The notes: generated by a model from the sequence alone, not told the origin. Positions 33,260 to 46,279 are shown, numbered from the stretch's first letter. The stretch: 64,000 bases of DNA from Endomychus coccineus (GCA_958510875.1 OY294069.1:3658001-3722000); one strand, 5' to 3'. Numbers and translations: made by a program.

Positions 33260-35425
33260 CACATAGAGATAGAGATAGATAGAGTTTATTGACCATTTGT
33301 TAAATACATATTAAAGTACATTAATGGTAAGTCAAACATGTAAGTAGGATTAAAATTCATTAATTAATTAACACAATGATAATAAAGAGTTAAAATATGA
33401 AAATATTGTATTTACAAATTGATAAAATATGAACATTACACATAAATGAATAAATGTGAACAAATAAATAGATAAATAAATAAATAAGTAAATAAATAAA
33501 CATGTCGAATGATTGAATAGATATTATTTATTTAACTGACAATAAGTTTCATATTCTTGAATGGAATAAAAAATATTTTTGTGTATGATGTCTTTTAATT
33601 GCTTTTTGAAATTAATTGTGTTTTGTGCTGTTAGACATTTTGGTAACATATTATACAGATGTGAACCCGCATAATAAGGCGTTTTTTTAATAGACATTCT
33701 TGTAATGCATGGTAATGCTGAATTATTTCTGTATCGTGTAGAATAATTATGATTGTCACCCACCTTCGATAAATGGTCATGTCTTGCATGAATGAATATA
33801 AGGATCTTTAGCAGATATATGGAAGGGAGAGGTAAGATATTGTGTTTTTTCAATGTGGGTCTGCATGTTTTGCGAAACTCAAGATTGGAAATTAATCTTA
33901 TAATTCGTTTCTGTAATTTAAAGGCTCTTTCGGAATCGCTAGACTTTCCCCACACTATGATATGATAAGACAGTATCGAATATATGTGTCCATAATAAAC
34001 AGACATTAGGCAGTCTGTACAGAGAACGTTCTTTAGATTTGATAACATATAAAAATGTGAGTTTAGTCTGGATACTATATAATCTATATTCCTAACCCAT
34101 GACATATGCTCGCCAATAAAGGTACCTAAAAATTTACATTCCTGTTCAGAGATCAGGTTTTCGCCCTGGAAGTCAAAAACGAAATTGCAAGATGGTCGCA
34201 AAGGTGGCTTGCATTCCATACATACAGTTTTTTTACAGTTCAATGAAAGTCCATTCTCTACGTACCAAATCTGGGAATCATTCATAAGCTTTAAAGCTTT
34301 ATCGTGCATCTCCTGAGGAGTAAATTCCGAGATAACCGCACCCACATCATCGGCATACCTGAATAATTTCCCTTCCGTAACAAAGTAGGGCAGATCATTC
34401 ACGTACAATATGAACAAAAGTGGTTCAAGTATACTACCTTGTGGAGTGCCTAGTGTTACGTCGAACGTATGGGAAAAAACTATGTCTACTTTTACCACTA
34501 ATGTCCTACTGCTAAGGAATGACATTAGCCATTTTTTTATTGAGCCCCTCATACCGACAGCATCCAATTTCCCATCCAAAATTTCTCTATTCAACATGTC
34601 AAAAGCATGTGTTAGATCAAACTGAACAATCACAACATATTTATTTTGTTCAAGTTCGGAGCATACATACTGAGTAAGCTCAATGACCTCGGCATCAGAT
34701 AATCCCGGTCTAAATCCAAACTGACATGGCGTTAGTAAGTCATATTTTTCTAGATATTGCATAATTCAGTTATGAACGGCTTTTTCAAAAATTTTTGAAA
34801 AAGTGCTTAATATAGATATTTGTCTATAATTACATATGTCTTCTCTGTTTCCTTTCTTATGAATGGGGGTAACTTTTGCTACTTTAAGTGTGGAAGGAAA
34901 TGTTCTTTCTGTGACGGAAATATTGAGCAGATCTGTTAGGCATGGTGTGAGTTCATCTGCCACTTGTTTAATTATACCTATGGGAACATCATCCAGACCG
35001 CACGATGCCTTATATTTTAAAGACATTATTATGTAGTTAATCTCCTTTTGTTCAAATGAAAAGAAAAACAATGAATTACCTACTTTACTTGTAGTTTTTA
35101 TAGTTTTTATTCTGTTTGTGTGCGTGATTGTAGTACTCACCGACTCAGTAAAGTATGTTCCAAACAAATTGGCTATCTTTTTTGTGTCAGTTATTAAATT
35201 ACCTTGATGTTGTATTTGTGAAACATGATGCTTTAATTTTCTGTCCGATTTGAATCTGTTTACTATTCCCCACATGCTTTTCATTTTATTAGTAGAATTA
35301 TTTATAGTATTTGAGAAGTGATTAATTTTTCCTTTTTTAATATCATTTCTTATTTTATTTTTGGATTTCTTTAGTGAATTTTTGGTTCCTATATATGATG
35401 TCCCTGGAAGATTGGTCATACATTT
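33260..35425 (-). mobile_element. 5'-truncated CR1-like LINE with (TCTA)-type tail
   Basis: On the minus strand the RT frame is followed by a ~240-bp 3' region, then AATAAA and a simple repeat of TCTA/TCTC units (33262-33283). A microsatellite-like tail instead of poly(A) is typical of CR1-related LINEs. The endonuclease and ORF1 are missing; the 5' limit near 35425 is where coding similarity ends. 5' truncation is the usual outcome of target-primed insertion. Confidence 0.75.
33524..35419 (-). pseudogene. CR1-like LINE reverse transcriptase, one nonsense codon
   Basis: Reads from a linker (KSMWGIVNRFK, FGTYFTESV) through SLKYKASCGLDDVP, VTPIHKKG, ISILSTFSKIFEKAV, then a TGA at 34766-34768, then in the same frame MQYLEKYDLLTPCQFGFR, QFDLTHAFD (motif A), LGTPQGSILEPLLF (motif B; the usual V is T and the usual GP is EP), FRYADDVG (catalytic, intact), CKFLGTFI and the C-terminal block YAGSHLYNMLP. 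About 630 codons in total. The only frame defect is the TGA between KAVHN and IMQYLE, at a position where related RTs usually have Arg. This suggests a fairly young copy. RT primes DNA synthesis at a nicked target; no nuclease remains here. Confidence 0.88.
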
Positions 35426-36329
35426 AAAATAAGCTGATGTGAGCTTACTTACCTATAGGTAAAAACGTACCCAAAAAAAGTTACGGAGTGAAGAAGTTTT
35501 CTTTGGACTTTCAAGTTGAAGTGATTGACTTGAGACAATGAAATTAGTTATTGGTAACTGTCTGATAAGTTTGGTTTACATTTGTTGATGCAAGTATCGC
35601 TACAACAATTTATTTATGAAATGAAAACCATATTAAGATTTCAGCTGGCAGTTGTCTATTCGCGAATACCTCCTTTTCACTTTTCAATATAATCAGAAAA
35701 TGAACTTTGCCGGCAACGAAATGCTGCAACATGTGAAACTCAGTCATTGCTTATGAAATAAATATATCCTCCGATGAATGTGGATGATGCTCTATTACAG
35801 TTGAACAGTTTCCAATTTTCCTGAATTGACAGTCAGTTTAATACTTCCTTGAGAGTCATATAAGAGTTAGGAAAGTTGTTCACGACATTTCATTGTATTT
35901 TATGATACGTAGAGACAAGTAAGAACAAAGGCATCAATATTAAGAACGCGACTCGTAATTCTGCACGAGAAGTAAATTTGAAACTTATTTATTTTAGTCT
36001 TATCGAAAATTGTAAGAGGTGATCGATACACAAAGATTTTTCCAGGTTATTTTGAGAGATAATTACTGAGACAATATTTCTTCATCAGTATTTCCGTTGT
36101 ATTGGATATATACTGCATTTGGTGAAAGTCTAGTTTTCTCAAATAAATCCATCTATATTTCCCTCGGAAAGTGTTTACTTTGAGAAACTCACACAAATGT
36201 GAGAGTTTTGCGTACAATAGGTACCTATTTTCGTCCAATTAGGTTCATTCAATGTTCACACCTTCAAAATACATGATATTTCAGCAAACAGAAACTAACA
36301 GCTAATATTTTAAATATAAATTTTCGGAA
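35426..36329. other. No gene recognised
   Basis: Nothing recognised. AACGTACCCAAAAAA near 35464 resembles TGTACCCAAAAAA near 24270 and TGTACCCAAGAAAA near 42751, hinting at a shared old repeat. Confidence 0.4.
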
Positions 36330-37120
36330 AATAGGTCACATTTACACATACGCTTATCATTTTTTTTGGTCTTCACGTACGTTTCGGTCTCACGACCATC
36401 ATCAGAAGACGTATTATGTCTGAAACGGGATTTATCACAACCAATGGTAGCAACACAAAGCATCCTTATCGCACCAACTTCAATTAATAATGTCCACATC
36501 GCCGAAACGAACAGAAACACGAATAATCGAAATTATATGAATATGTATCAAGAATCCGGTGCTCAGCAATTTTCTTATAATATACGAACTCATGTCAACA
36601 CAGTCTGTATCGAACTGAAACCAAATAATATGACGCTCAAGTATCTACTCCCGAACCGGATGTTGAAGATGTATGAGGTAGTAGAAAAAGGTTGTCAGAC
36701 TTTATTACAAATATTACTATGCGAGCATTTCACCTAAAATATACTTTTGACATTATGAAGACGCATCTAGGAATTTGCAAGGGTTTTAATTGATTAAATT
36801 AGTATAAATCTGACTTTTTAACTGAATATCTGTTCTATGATTGACAAACTTGGAGTTTTATGTAAACCATCTCTCGAATAGATCTTTTATAATAATTGGT
36901 TTCTAGCTCTAAATATTTTTAAATTTTTGTAATCGGATTGATGGTTATAGTCAAAGCAGTGTTTAGCAAGGGCATTGGAATTCATTTGTTCATTCTACTA
37001 TACTTATGGACATACATTCTTTCTTGTAAATATTGTTTGGAGATTCCTGTAGAAGTCATAACGTAATCAAAACAATTGTATTTGTATACTGTGTAGGTAT
37101 TAGGTTTAGGTATTAAAGGT
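36330..37120 (-). pseudogene. Penelope-like element, GIY-YIG nuclease and 3' terminal repeat
   Basis: The minus strand from about 37100 reads TVYKYNCFDYVMTSTG, a corrupted GIY-YIG opening. It continues to LNTALTITINP and KYLELETNYYKRSIREMVYIK, the conserved tail of Penelope-type nucleases (AxHxxxxxHxIDF...ILexExNYxKRLIxEMxxIK). The coding remnant ends near 36760 and is followed by ~350 bp that include the hammerhead-like block. Stops and shifts interrupt it. The RT part is not recognisable upstream. Confidence 0.65.
36369..36412 (-). ncRNA. Hammerhead-like ribozyme, best-preserved copy
   Basis: On the minus strand: stem I 5' strand GTCTT, core CTGATGA, stem II GGTC-GTGA-GACC, core GAAA, stem III formed by ACG/CGT around TA, then G, then stem I 3' strand AAGAC, which pairs with GTCTT. 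All three stems and both core blocks are intact. The residue at the cleavage position reads G in this register, where hammerheads need A, C or U, so cleavage may be lost. Hammerheads in Penelope-like terminal repeats are established; here they sit beside a Penelope nuclease. Confidence 0.65.
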
Positions 37121-38460
37121 TTAAGATATCAAAAATATTTCTCAACACAGCTAGTATGTTTACGCGCTCTTGGTATATCGAATTCAATCTTCAACCTGCA
37201 TTGGGCGAGGTTTTATGAACTCGGGTATATATTTTGCCCCTCCATAGCGGTGTAGGTTTGAAACTCCAGGCGACAAGATCATCGCAGGTTGATTTGTTTA
37301 GCTTTTGAGGAGTTAGTTTATGAATTTTTCTATATTTCTGAGAACACTAGGTTAATAGGTTATTTGAAAAATTGCTGTAGTTGACTGATGTTCCCTCTTC
37401 CTTGCACACATGTATTATCAAAGTGTGGAGTGGGAGATACCGCTACTGCCTATTAACTATATATAATCACGTATAATTCACATGACAGACAGTCGATATA
37501 TTGAAAGTCACATAGTGCCCGTAACCGACTTTACCTAGTATAGATATCCCTGCCAATTCAAATAAAATTTCAAATGACATAGATTATGATTTCGAGAAAT
37601 TATGCATCAAGATCCGAAAGTTGACGCCTTCTCCTACGGATACTATCTGAGTAGTTCGCGAAAAATAGCTAGATAATATTTCATGAAAGTCAAAGTATAA
37701 AAAGGAGAAATAACTGTTATAATAGTTATTAACAGTCTTAATAGAGTGAGCAGGAGAATTTGTATGTTCCACAACAGTGGTAGACTTTGTAAATCTTTAT
37801 AAAACAGTATGACGTTTGATCAAGGGTATAATGAACGGTACTGGAAATTCTCGCTTGAAAATATGTTAACCGGCGTGTCAACCCGTTTACTCAGGATAAC
37901 CACCACTATAAAGAGGACAACAACAAAGATTAACAGTTGCCTTTGTCGGTTCTTTATTATGAATCTTTCAGGTCCGCCTTTGCAAACCCTATCGCATATT
38001 TGAAGTCTGTAAGCTCCAACATAAAAGATGCATTTCATCTTCGATCCGCGTTTATACAAAATTAAACCACAAAATGAACGTGACCCAGTACGTATGTGCT
38101 CAAGTTCGGATAAAGATTTCCTGGTAAATGAGCTCTGGTCACGCTAGTTTGGCGATAAGTAACGTTGTTCAAAGTCAAACGAACCGACATCATCAAAATA
38201 CGAAGCCGTAGTAACGCCGCTTCTCTTCGCGTCACATTTGGTGAATAATATTCCAAAGGAATGAAATACGGCTATATTTACTCTGGAAGATTCAAGATAT
38301 GTATTCATATCAAGATATGAATATTTCACATGTGTCGGAATTAACTACGGATGTTTCGGAATCATCATAGCATAACTCTAATATTTACCATACTCTGTTA
38401 TGGTTTCATACTGGAGTCTCTCTCAATTTTGATATATCCACTAATTGTGTAATTGAATAT
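37121..38460. other. No gene recognised
   Basis: May include remnants of the upstream Penelope RT on the minus strand, but I could not place any conserved RT block. Confidence 0.35.
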
Positions 38461-38462
38461 AT

Positions 38463-38632
38463 AGTTTTAATAAAAATACGCTTGTAATAAATTTTCCCAA
38501 ACTTCATTTTTATTAAACAAAACGTGACATGTTTAACCACACGGTGGCTTTATCATCTTTATGTGGAGTGAAACATGTCACGTTTTGTTTAATAAAAACA
38601 AAGTTTGATAAAATTTATTACACATGTATTTC
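38463..38632. repeat. Head-to-head pair of Penelope-type terminal sequences
   Basis: Two inverted arms share TGTCACGTTTTGTTTAATAAAA: the left arm (38463-38555) reads it on the minus strand and the right arm (38560-38632) on the plus strand. Both include AAACATGTC next to a CCAC/GTGG stem, as at 7612-7668. In the left arm the core reads TGATAA...TTAAAC, in the right arm the 5' core is lost but GAAAC and GTC remain. Inverted terminal arrangement is common in Penelope-like elements. Confidence 0.7.
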
Positions 38633-38889
38633 TTATCAAAACTATAGATATGAATTTTCAACAAGTAAGTACCAAAACCATCCAAAGTAATTAATTATAT
38701 ACTCAAACATTGACAATTCAGACTTCAAGAAAAACACAGCAAGATTCAAAAACGGAATATTACATAACATTACAATATACATGAAAATACAATTACATTC
38801 AATGATTGAGGCGTTCAATCCGAGAGACAGAGGTGCGGAATATATCAAGAGAGCCCTGAATATGTGTGTAGGAGTGGAAAAGCTGACGC

Positions 38890-40080
38890 ATTGGAGAATG
38901 AAACATAATCCCTATGGTGGCGGACTGAGGATTTCTCCATGGTAGATACTGCCTGTCGTAAAAGGCGACTCAAACGATAACCACTGTTGGTAGATGTTCT
39001 CCTCAGCGCTTGGTGGAACATCACCACATCGATGAGGATGCTCTAGAGTGGGCAGCCCCATATTTCAGTGTTTGGTCAATACTTTCGGTCTCACCATCCT
39101 ACCCATTTACATGTTTCGTTACCCCAACTAGCATTTTGATCATTGCAGGTTTTTCAAGAAAATACTGGCCATTCGGATATCCGGGCGACGGGTGGTCAAG
39201 CGAGTTCAATATCGAGGTCTTAGTAAAAAACAGCCTTAACCGAGACGCAGGTCATTCCATTCACCAACCAAACCTATATGCTCTGCCTTGACGACGAACT
39301 CTACACTCATTTCAGATTCAAAGGAATTATTTGTATCTATTTCAGAAATGTCATAAGAATTCGATGTAATGTGGTTTGAGCTTGATGATAATCACAAGCA
39401 GATAAAGTTCCTATGTTGTCTTTATTTATCACCAAATGAACCACACTCCGTTCGGCTCAAGTATTCAAACAAGACGGACGACCCAGAACGACAAGCTGAG
39501 GATTTCGCCATTACCTATGGTCTCAACCAATTAGTGAACCAACACTAACAATCCAGATCCCTATGAACTGAAAGTTGGTACACCATTGAGAAAACTCTGA
39601 CCATTCAGACATCATTACTATCTGACCCTATATCATATGACGAACCAATCCAATACCTCACGCACAATTCAACTCTACCAACTGGGATGATCTTCGTATT
39701 GTTTCACGGATTTTCCTTGGAGAAGCTTATGTTTTGAATCTGATGGCCTAACCCAATGCGAGAAAAGGATCTCGGATATTATCAGGCTAGTAATGGAAAC
39801 CTACATACCCTATACCAACAAATCTCCGTCATCTGATGAACCATCGTTCAGTAAAATCTGTTCTAGGCTGTCGTTTCAAAACGGAAAATAATGTCTGGAG
39901 GCCGGAACAGAATTAACACCAGGTTACTGCAAGCTGTTCAATTTTCCATACAAACTAGCTGCATTTCCTTCCGGCTTGAAGACAGCTAGTAGTGTCCAAC
40001 CAATTCCAAAAAAAGGAAAGAACTCCCTCGCATTTTTTCTTTGGGGACATTCCAAATCAACAGTTTACTAGGTTAAAGTT
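38890..40080 (+). pseudogene. LINE (same family as at 7.9/15.5 kb), 5' region and endonuclease remnants
   Basis: Near 38953 CTGCCTGTCGTAAAAGGCGA resembles a stretch common in insect LINE leaders. Coding scraps follow: WFELDDNHKQIKFLCCLYLSP near 39370-39440 (the endonuclease LYxSP block), ELKVGTPL near 39560, then ISDIIRLVMETYIPYTNKSPSS near 39770-39835, which matches the start of the copy at 7915. Near 39968-40020 it reads LKTASSVQPIPKKGK. This is the same junction that BEL interrupts at 8477/15531. About 400 bp present in the other copy between these two points are deleted here. Confidence 0.65.
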
Positions 40081-40319
40081 GAGAACGAGGGTCATCTTGA
40101 ACAAAGGGTGATAAGCAATGCGTCAAACTTTCATCAAATCGCTTTTGAATAGAATACTGCACATTCACATACTACACATTCTCTCTGTCAATGAAATTGA
40201 CACTGCTCAATGTTCGAGCTACATAAACGAGGGAGAAATTTTATATAAAAGCGCTAAAGAAATATTGTTTTAAAATTATGAAAATTCGTAACATTCCTTA
40301 TAATAGATGACAGGAGTCT

Positions 40320-40346
40320 GGAAAGTGTTGCTGGGTAACACTTTCC
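40320..40346. repeat. Perfect 10-bp stem hairpin
   Basis: GGAAAGTGTT and AACACTTTCC are separated by 7 nt (GCTGGGT). The stem extends outward with G-T pairs. No U-tract or gene adjoins it. Confidence 0.8.
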
Positions 40347-41984
40347 GGTCTAGTGATGTAATGTTTCACCTTCCGGCAAATTTATGACGTGAAATTGAAT
40401 TTTCCAGTCAATATGAAATGAAGATACTATCAAGAAAATACGGAACGAAGTGATGATGTATATGTTCGAGAGAATTAAATCTGTACGACACAAATATACC
40501 AAAGACTGCTGTCATCTGCAGAAACTTGAATATCGGAGTGCAATAGCTGCTTCAATATATTCATATTGAAAATATGATAAATTGTTAAATAATTTGGTTG
40601 ATGATTCATATTTATTGTTATTATCAGATGCATATACAACCAGAAAGAGTTTGACGTTTCATTCAGATGACTAGATGCTCAATCTGATGGACCGGTTGAT
40701 GCTTTGTTAAACGCTATAATGATATCTGACATTTTTCTTTTCAATATGAAGCAATCGAAAATGCAACTTCGGAGCTCCCTTTGATATGATTCATTGAACC
40801 TTAAGGTGTTTCTTGTTATCATGTTTCAATAATTAATTTTTACTCCAACTGTCGAGCTTGTAATATGAAATACGGAGCGATAAAATCGAAGTAAAGGATT
40901 ATTCATAATCGTGAGAGAAAATTTCCTCAGGATTTCCTTCAAATACTACCTTTCATCCTTTCAGCATTTCCAATTAACCGATACTCTTTCGATGGAATTG
41001 ACATTAATCACCAGTCGAATGATATTCAAAACAATAAATCAGTGAAGGACTGCAGAAAGAAATCAATCTTGGAAGCTTGTAACCTTTCAAACTGAAGCGC
41101 GAGCACGTTTTGTCATTTTAATTCCCGTAGACAATGGCATTATTTCATAATTTGTCTTGCCATGAGCGTACGATCTCAGAAACAATTTCTTCGGAAGCCC
41201 ATGTCAACTGCGAAATAAAGTTTTAATAAAGATAGTCATCTATAGCTTAAGACCTTTTAATACTCGGCGGAAATTATTTTCGCATTTATATTTCCTGTCT
41301 TTCTACTTAGGATATTCACATCGCATTAAAACGTACTTTGAGCGTGCCACGAACTGCTTTCCTGCTTATTATTCTTTTGAATTATCGTCGTTAGTCACGT
41401 GAACAGACATTTTTGAATACATATTGTTGGAATCATTGATAATAAGTATTATCATATCCATTTTGTTACATAGAATCCGCATAGTATATGATTCCCTTAT
41501 ATTCTACTTATCTGGTATTACATCACTTGAATGGACTTCCAACTACACTCAAAATAGCGGTACAGATTAACAAATAACTATAATTGGCTGAGAAGGGTGA
41601 GAACAAGAGTTCTATTGAGTTCCAGCTATGTGCTCACAGGAGGAACTCTGTGCTTGAACTTTCACGTTATGAATATTTCCAAAACTTTTCTTTAGTTATT
41701 AATCTCGAGAAAATGGGAACTAGGATCCCTACCAGAGGTACATGTTAGAGAAGAATTGATATCCCGAATGTTCATTCAGGTATCTTGAAGTTATCTCCTA
41801 TACTGAACTGCACTTTGCACCTGGGAATCTGGAAGGAATAGGCGGAGACTTGGCAAGCACATGGGTCTAATGATATGCCTAGTGATATCTCTGATGATAT
41901 ACTACGCATCAAGTTGTCCCTTTCAGACTCAATGACCGGCTCACGTGAGCATAACGAGAGTCAATAGGAGAGCCTCCATTCCAC

Positions 41985-42190
41985 ATCACAACTGTGGCTG
42001 CGGGAACCAGTAGGTCGGTGAGGCTGATCTTCTAGTCTGGAATTGGGTTGTTTCAAGCTGCCCCATGGTGCAACTGAAGCAGGACACGATAGCACCTACT
42101 ATTAGGTCCCAAGCCACGGACACACTGATAATCCAGATGACAGACTGAGAGAACTCCAGACCACTTCCGTTTGCGCAGCTCATGTGGTTC
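41985..42190 (+). pseudogene. Possible LINE endonuclease crumb
   Basis: Reads CGCGNQ, ADLLVWNWVVSS and IAPTIRSQATDTLIIQMTD, resembling the LLxWA...LNxGxxPTxxxxxxxxIIDxT block of R1/Jockey endonucleases. No catalytic motif remains, so the call is weak. Confidence 0.4.
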
Positions 42191-42283
42191 ACAGGTTTTT
42201 GATTTTTGATTTGATTTAGAGAAAAGAGTTCATGATATAAACAAGGGTAGAAAAATGTTGGCTAAGGGAGCTACAACCATTTG

Positions 42284-43275
42284 AAGGTGAACCCTGGAGA
42301 TCGTTTTTTGTAAATATCTTCGAAATGGTTGAAGATAAAATTATTCAATTCAAATTCTGGAATACAATTCCTGAACCAAATATGAAGTTGTATCTTGAAT
42401 GTAAAAAAAAAAATTATACGTGATTTTCATAATTTTGCATTAAAAACCAGTTTTGTTCCTATTGGACGTACCATTTTTGAGTGAAATCGCCTTGAAAATT
42501 ATCTGACTTCAAACTGAGGATACTGAGGATGACGCCAAAATACTGAATCAATTTTTTTTCAGGAACTCGATAATTTTTCTATATAAAATCCAAAGTACTG
42601 CCAAATTTTGACGCATGCTGTTTTTGTGAAGCATTAATAAAATTGAATTTTCATCATAGGTATGTCATACAGAGAGGGGGCATACGTTTTCGTCATCGAT
42701 GATTCCAATCTTTCAATAAATTGATTATGTAATATGACTTTCTGACCAAATGTACCCAAGAAAAATGGTACTCCGTGTGATTTGCTGTAGATCTCTCTGT
42801 ACGCGTTAAAAAGAGGTCTGAAAATTTCATCAAATTTTGCAGCACGTCAAGCTCTACAGCAAATCACGAGAAGTACTTTTCTTCCGTAAATTCAGTCGGA
42901 GAGTCATAAAGAATCAAATTATATCAGAAATATCGTGATCCTAACAAAATTGAATCAATGTTTTAACGTCATCTTAAGTTTAAAGTCAGATAATTAGCAA
43001 ATTATGTCAAATGTGAATAGAATTAAATATAGGCTACCTTTTTTGCCAAGGAAAGTTCAGATTTTGAGCTTTCTACTGCAAATTTATGAAAAAATTACGT
43101 ACGAAAAATTTTGGATATTTTTCTCACCCTAGTTCTAGAGGTTCTTGGTATGAATCAAATGTATTTGCAGACATAGTTGAGGAATCGTATACCTATCTAT
43201 CATTTGGAATTTTATCATTCAGTCTTGAACCGTTTCGAAGACATTTACAAAAATACGTATTCAGGGTTCACTTTT
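42284..43275. repeat. ~1-kb imperfect palindrome (fold-back element)
   Basis: The left arm begins GTGAACCCTGGAGATCGTTTTTTGTAAATATCTTCGAAATGG. The right arm, read backwards, gives GTGAACCCTGAATACG, then TTTTTGTAAATGTCTTCGAAACGG. Inner parts also pair: AATTATCTGACTT (42498 vs 42990), GATGACG (42529 vs 42970), TATGACT (42737 vs 42904) and GTGATTTGCTGTAGA (42778-42792) against TCTACAGCAAATCAC (42852-42866). The centre is 42793-42851. The left arm has ~130 bp not present in the right. No protein is encoded. Confidence 0.8.
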
Positions 43276-45950
43276 CTGAGAACTGTATCTTTCTCAGAAA
43301 GCAGCTTAGAACTATGATTTATGTTCACTTTTTTCTTTTAATCTTCTGAAGAATAAGATCCTTCTTTAATAATACACTTGAGAGTGTCCCGCTTCGAGTT
43401 TTCCCTCTCGATCCGTGGCTGCTTTTTATTATAGAAGCTCATAAACGAAAAATGTTGATCGGTTTAATGAGAAAAGCCTCATCATGATATGAAATAAACC
43501 TCGAAAACCCTAAATTTAGGGGGTGGCTGCTTTTTCCCCGCCCCCAAAAGAAGTGGCAGCATTCTTCATCATCACTATCATCTATTTTTCCAATAATATT
43601 ACTCATTTTGAAACTTTATATTCTGTAATTGCAACTGCAGTTGCTTTATCAAAATTAGACTACGTACAGAGTGCACGCGAGGAAACGATTTCGCGAGTCG
43701 GCTTCTCGCTTGCGAAAAACTGGCGCTTACTAGTTCAGGTAACGTGGACGCGAGGTGTGGTCATAATACAAACAGTTTGCCTCATGCGGGTAGATGAATT
43801 AGAATAAAGCAGATAAGTCTTGATCATGAAGTCATCCCAGGAAGACATTATTTGTCTAACTCTAGCTGCTAAAAGTAACACAAAAATATTTATAAGTGCA
43901 ATAAAACTTTTATTGTGCTAGTGTAATGAAAATGTTGATGCACTAGTGCCATAAAGAAGCAGTTTTTTGCAATAAATATGGTTCAATAAAGTTTTGTTTT
44001 TTGCATGATCGTGGAAATATTAAATAACTGTATTGCATCATAAAAGCTTCAATCGTTATCACGGTAATAGTATCTCACTTTCAACAGATTGGATAATGTC
44101 AAATCGCATATTCGAACGATATCAAGTAACAACTCAGATGCAGAACTACACGACGTCTCATATACGAACGTGTACGATATCTGGGGTATTGCATCTCGCC
44201 TGGAAAATCGTAGATTTCTCCAGGATGCAGGAAACTACCACATCTCTTATTTATTGTGAAATTTCTCGTTGCACACCAGCGACTAAGCATGCAATATGTT
44301 ACGCCATGCAAACAAACCAAATAAACTAAGGAACTTTATATATTCGTACGTGGAACGAATCGTGGTTTCGTTGAGCGTGTGCAATGGCATCCTATTCCAG
44401 ACCCTCACTTGTCTACTAAATCGGCAATATATCGGTCAGGTTGTTAACACTTCAACTTTGCCCCGCAATTCAGACTTATCTTAGACTTGCAAGAAGTTGC
44501 ATCTCCTCGGCAAACATGATGGATTCTGTCTATTAGTACGTAATTACCCTGACGAAGATGGGGATCTCGATAAACTAAACTTTCATATGGTATAGTTCAA
44601 GCGCAATTTTTCACAAGAGTCTGAATTCACGATATTTGTCTGCTAACAATATGAGTTGTCTTTGGTATATCAGGAAATATGGCAGCAAAACTGAAACTCA
44701 CAGATTTGGTTTTTACTCTTTCATGAGTTTATTTCGAAGGTTATAAAAAATATATACTTAAGTTCTCATTGGGAATTTTTGAGTTCCATCTTTTGACGAA
44801 CTCGAACATCCTTTTCGTTTCTCTCAAATAATCATCCCTTTATTTTTCTCATGGGCCCCAGATTAAATATCTCCTTCCATTACCTCCTCAATGATATAAT
44901 CACAAGTAACCCAAAAACTACAAATATTGGAGAAAAGATTTTATACCACAGTAGTTTTCGATTTTCCAAATATTGATTTTCTAAATACTGTTGAGCTCTG
45001 TATGAATCTCTCCTATGTATTCTGTAAGTTCATAAACGTTCTTGTGCTCCTTTTTTTCTGACTATTCTCCTATGATTTAGAATATAGAGATTCATCGAGG
45101 GTACAAAATCGTAGCAAGATTATAATTAGGCGAATCCAGAAAACGAAATATTGATGGGCGGAAAATAAGAGAACTACCAACGAAATTCGGAATAAGAAAT
45201 ATTTAACATAGATGAATATATTTACCAAGCGAGTCACCAATATCTCTCTCATGTTTCAAAATAATGCAGAAATGTACCTTGTAATGTTCCATGGCAATTT
45301 CAACAATTTTCAGGCATACTTTCTGCTTTTTAAATTGAAACTAACTGACTTCTTTTTAACGTATCAACCACTTGAATTTTTCTTGTGATGCACGCAATAA
45401 TTTTAATATTTATTCAACGTGAATACGACATTCTAACAGGCTTTTTACTTTCCATTCCGGCAAATTTATCGCTGGAAAATTTGACGGAAAAAATCGCATC
45501 ATAACATGGTATATAATAGCTGCGTCCACGTAGCGTGGGTTTCGTAGCCCAGGTATGTCTGGAATAACAATGGCGAAATGTATAACCGTATCTTCCGTTG
45601 CATTCAGCTCTTGATATTTATTACACTTTTCAGTATATTTTTATTATCTCGGATATCCTACACGAATCCAAAAAGCATACCAATACAACGGGACCACAAG
45701 TTGAACGTATATTTGGGTGAAATCGTAACCTTAACTCGGTAATTCATTAACCTCAATGTTTATCTGTAGTTCCGAAAATAGTTTACATGAATTGTATAAT
45801 TCTAAGTTGAGAGAAATAATAGTATCATTCATTTTCACCATTATGGGAGATATTTCACTCTAACTGAGTTGAATGTACTACAAAACATGCGCATTTCCGT
45901 TCCGATGAACAAAAATATGACCCTCCATTTTATATTCACGAATGTATAAT
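43276..45950. other. No gene recognised
   Basis: AT-rich. The short frames at 43.5 and 44.0-44.3 kb have no motif that I can place. The CTTTCCATTCCGGCAAATTTAT near 45450 resembles CACCTTCCGGCAAATTTAT near 40370. Confidence 0.4.
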
Positions 45951-46279
45951 TGTAATAAGGGTTTAGTCCAGGTTATTCCCAATATTGAAATATCAAAATC
46001 ATAATTAGAATATTATATCTCAAAGCAAAGTGACAAACAAGAACATATCGTGGGTTGAGAACTAAAAGTAGGTAACTGCAAATAAGTGATTTCGAGAAAA
46101 ACGCAAATTAATATTTTCCCAACATTTTATTTTCTTGTGATGAATTATTATGATTTCTGTTTGAGAAAATTTACACACTATTAAATATTTGAACGAATTT
46201 GTTTTCAATTCCGACTAGAATCAAGTTAGTGAATAAAACAGTATTTATGGAAAAATGAAAATTTTTGAAAAAAACTCAG

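Noticed and set aside
40320..40346. Transcription terminator
   Set aside because: A perfect hairpin but with no gene upstream and no U-tract, in eukaryotic DNA.
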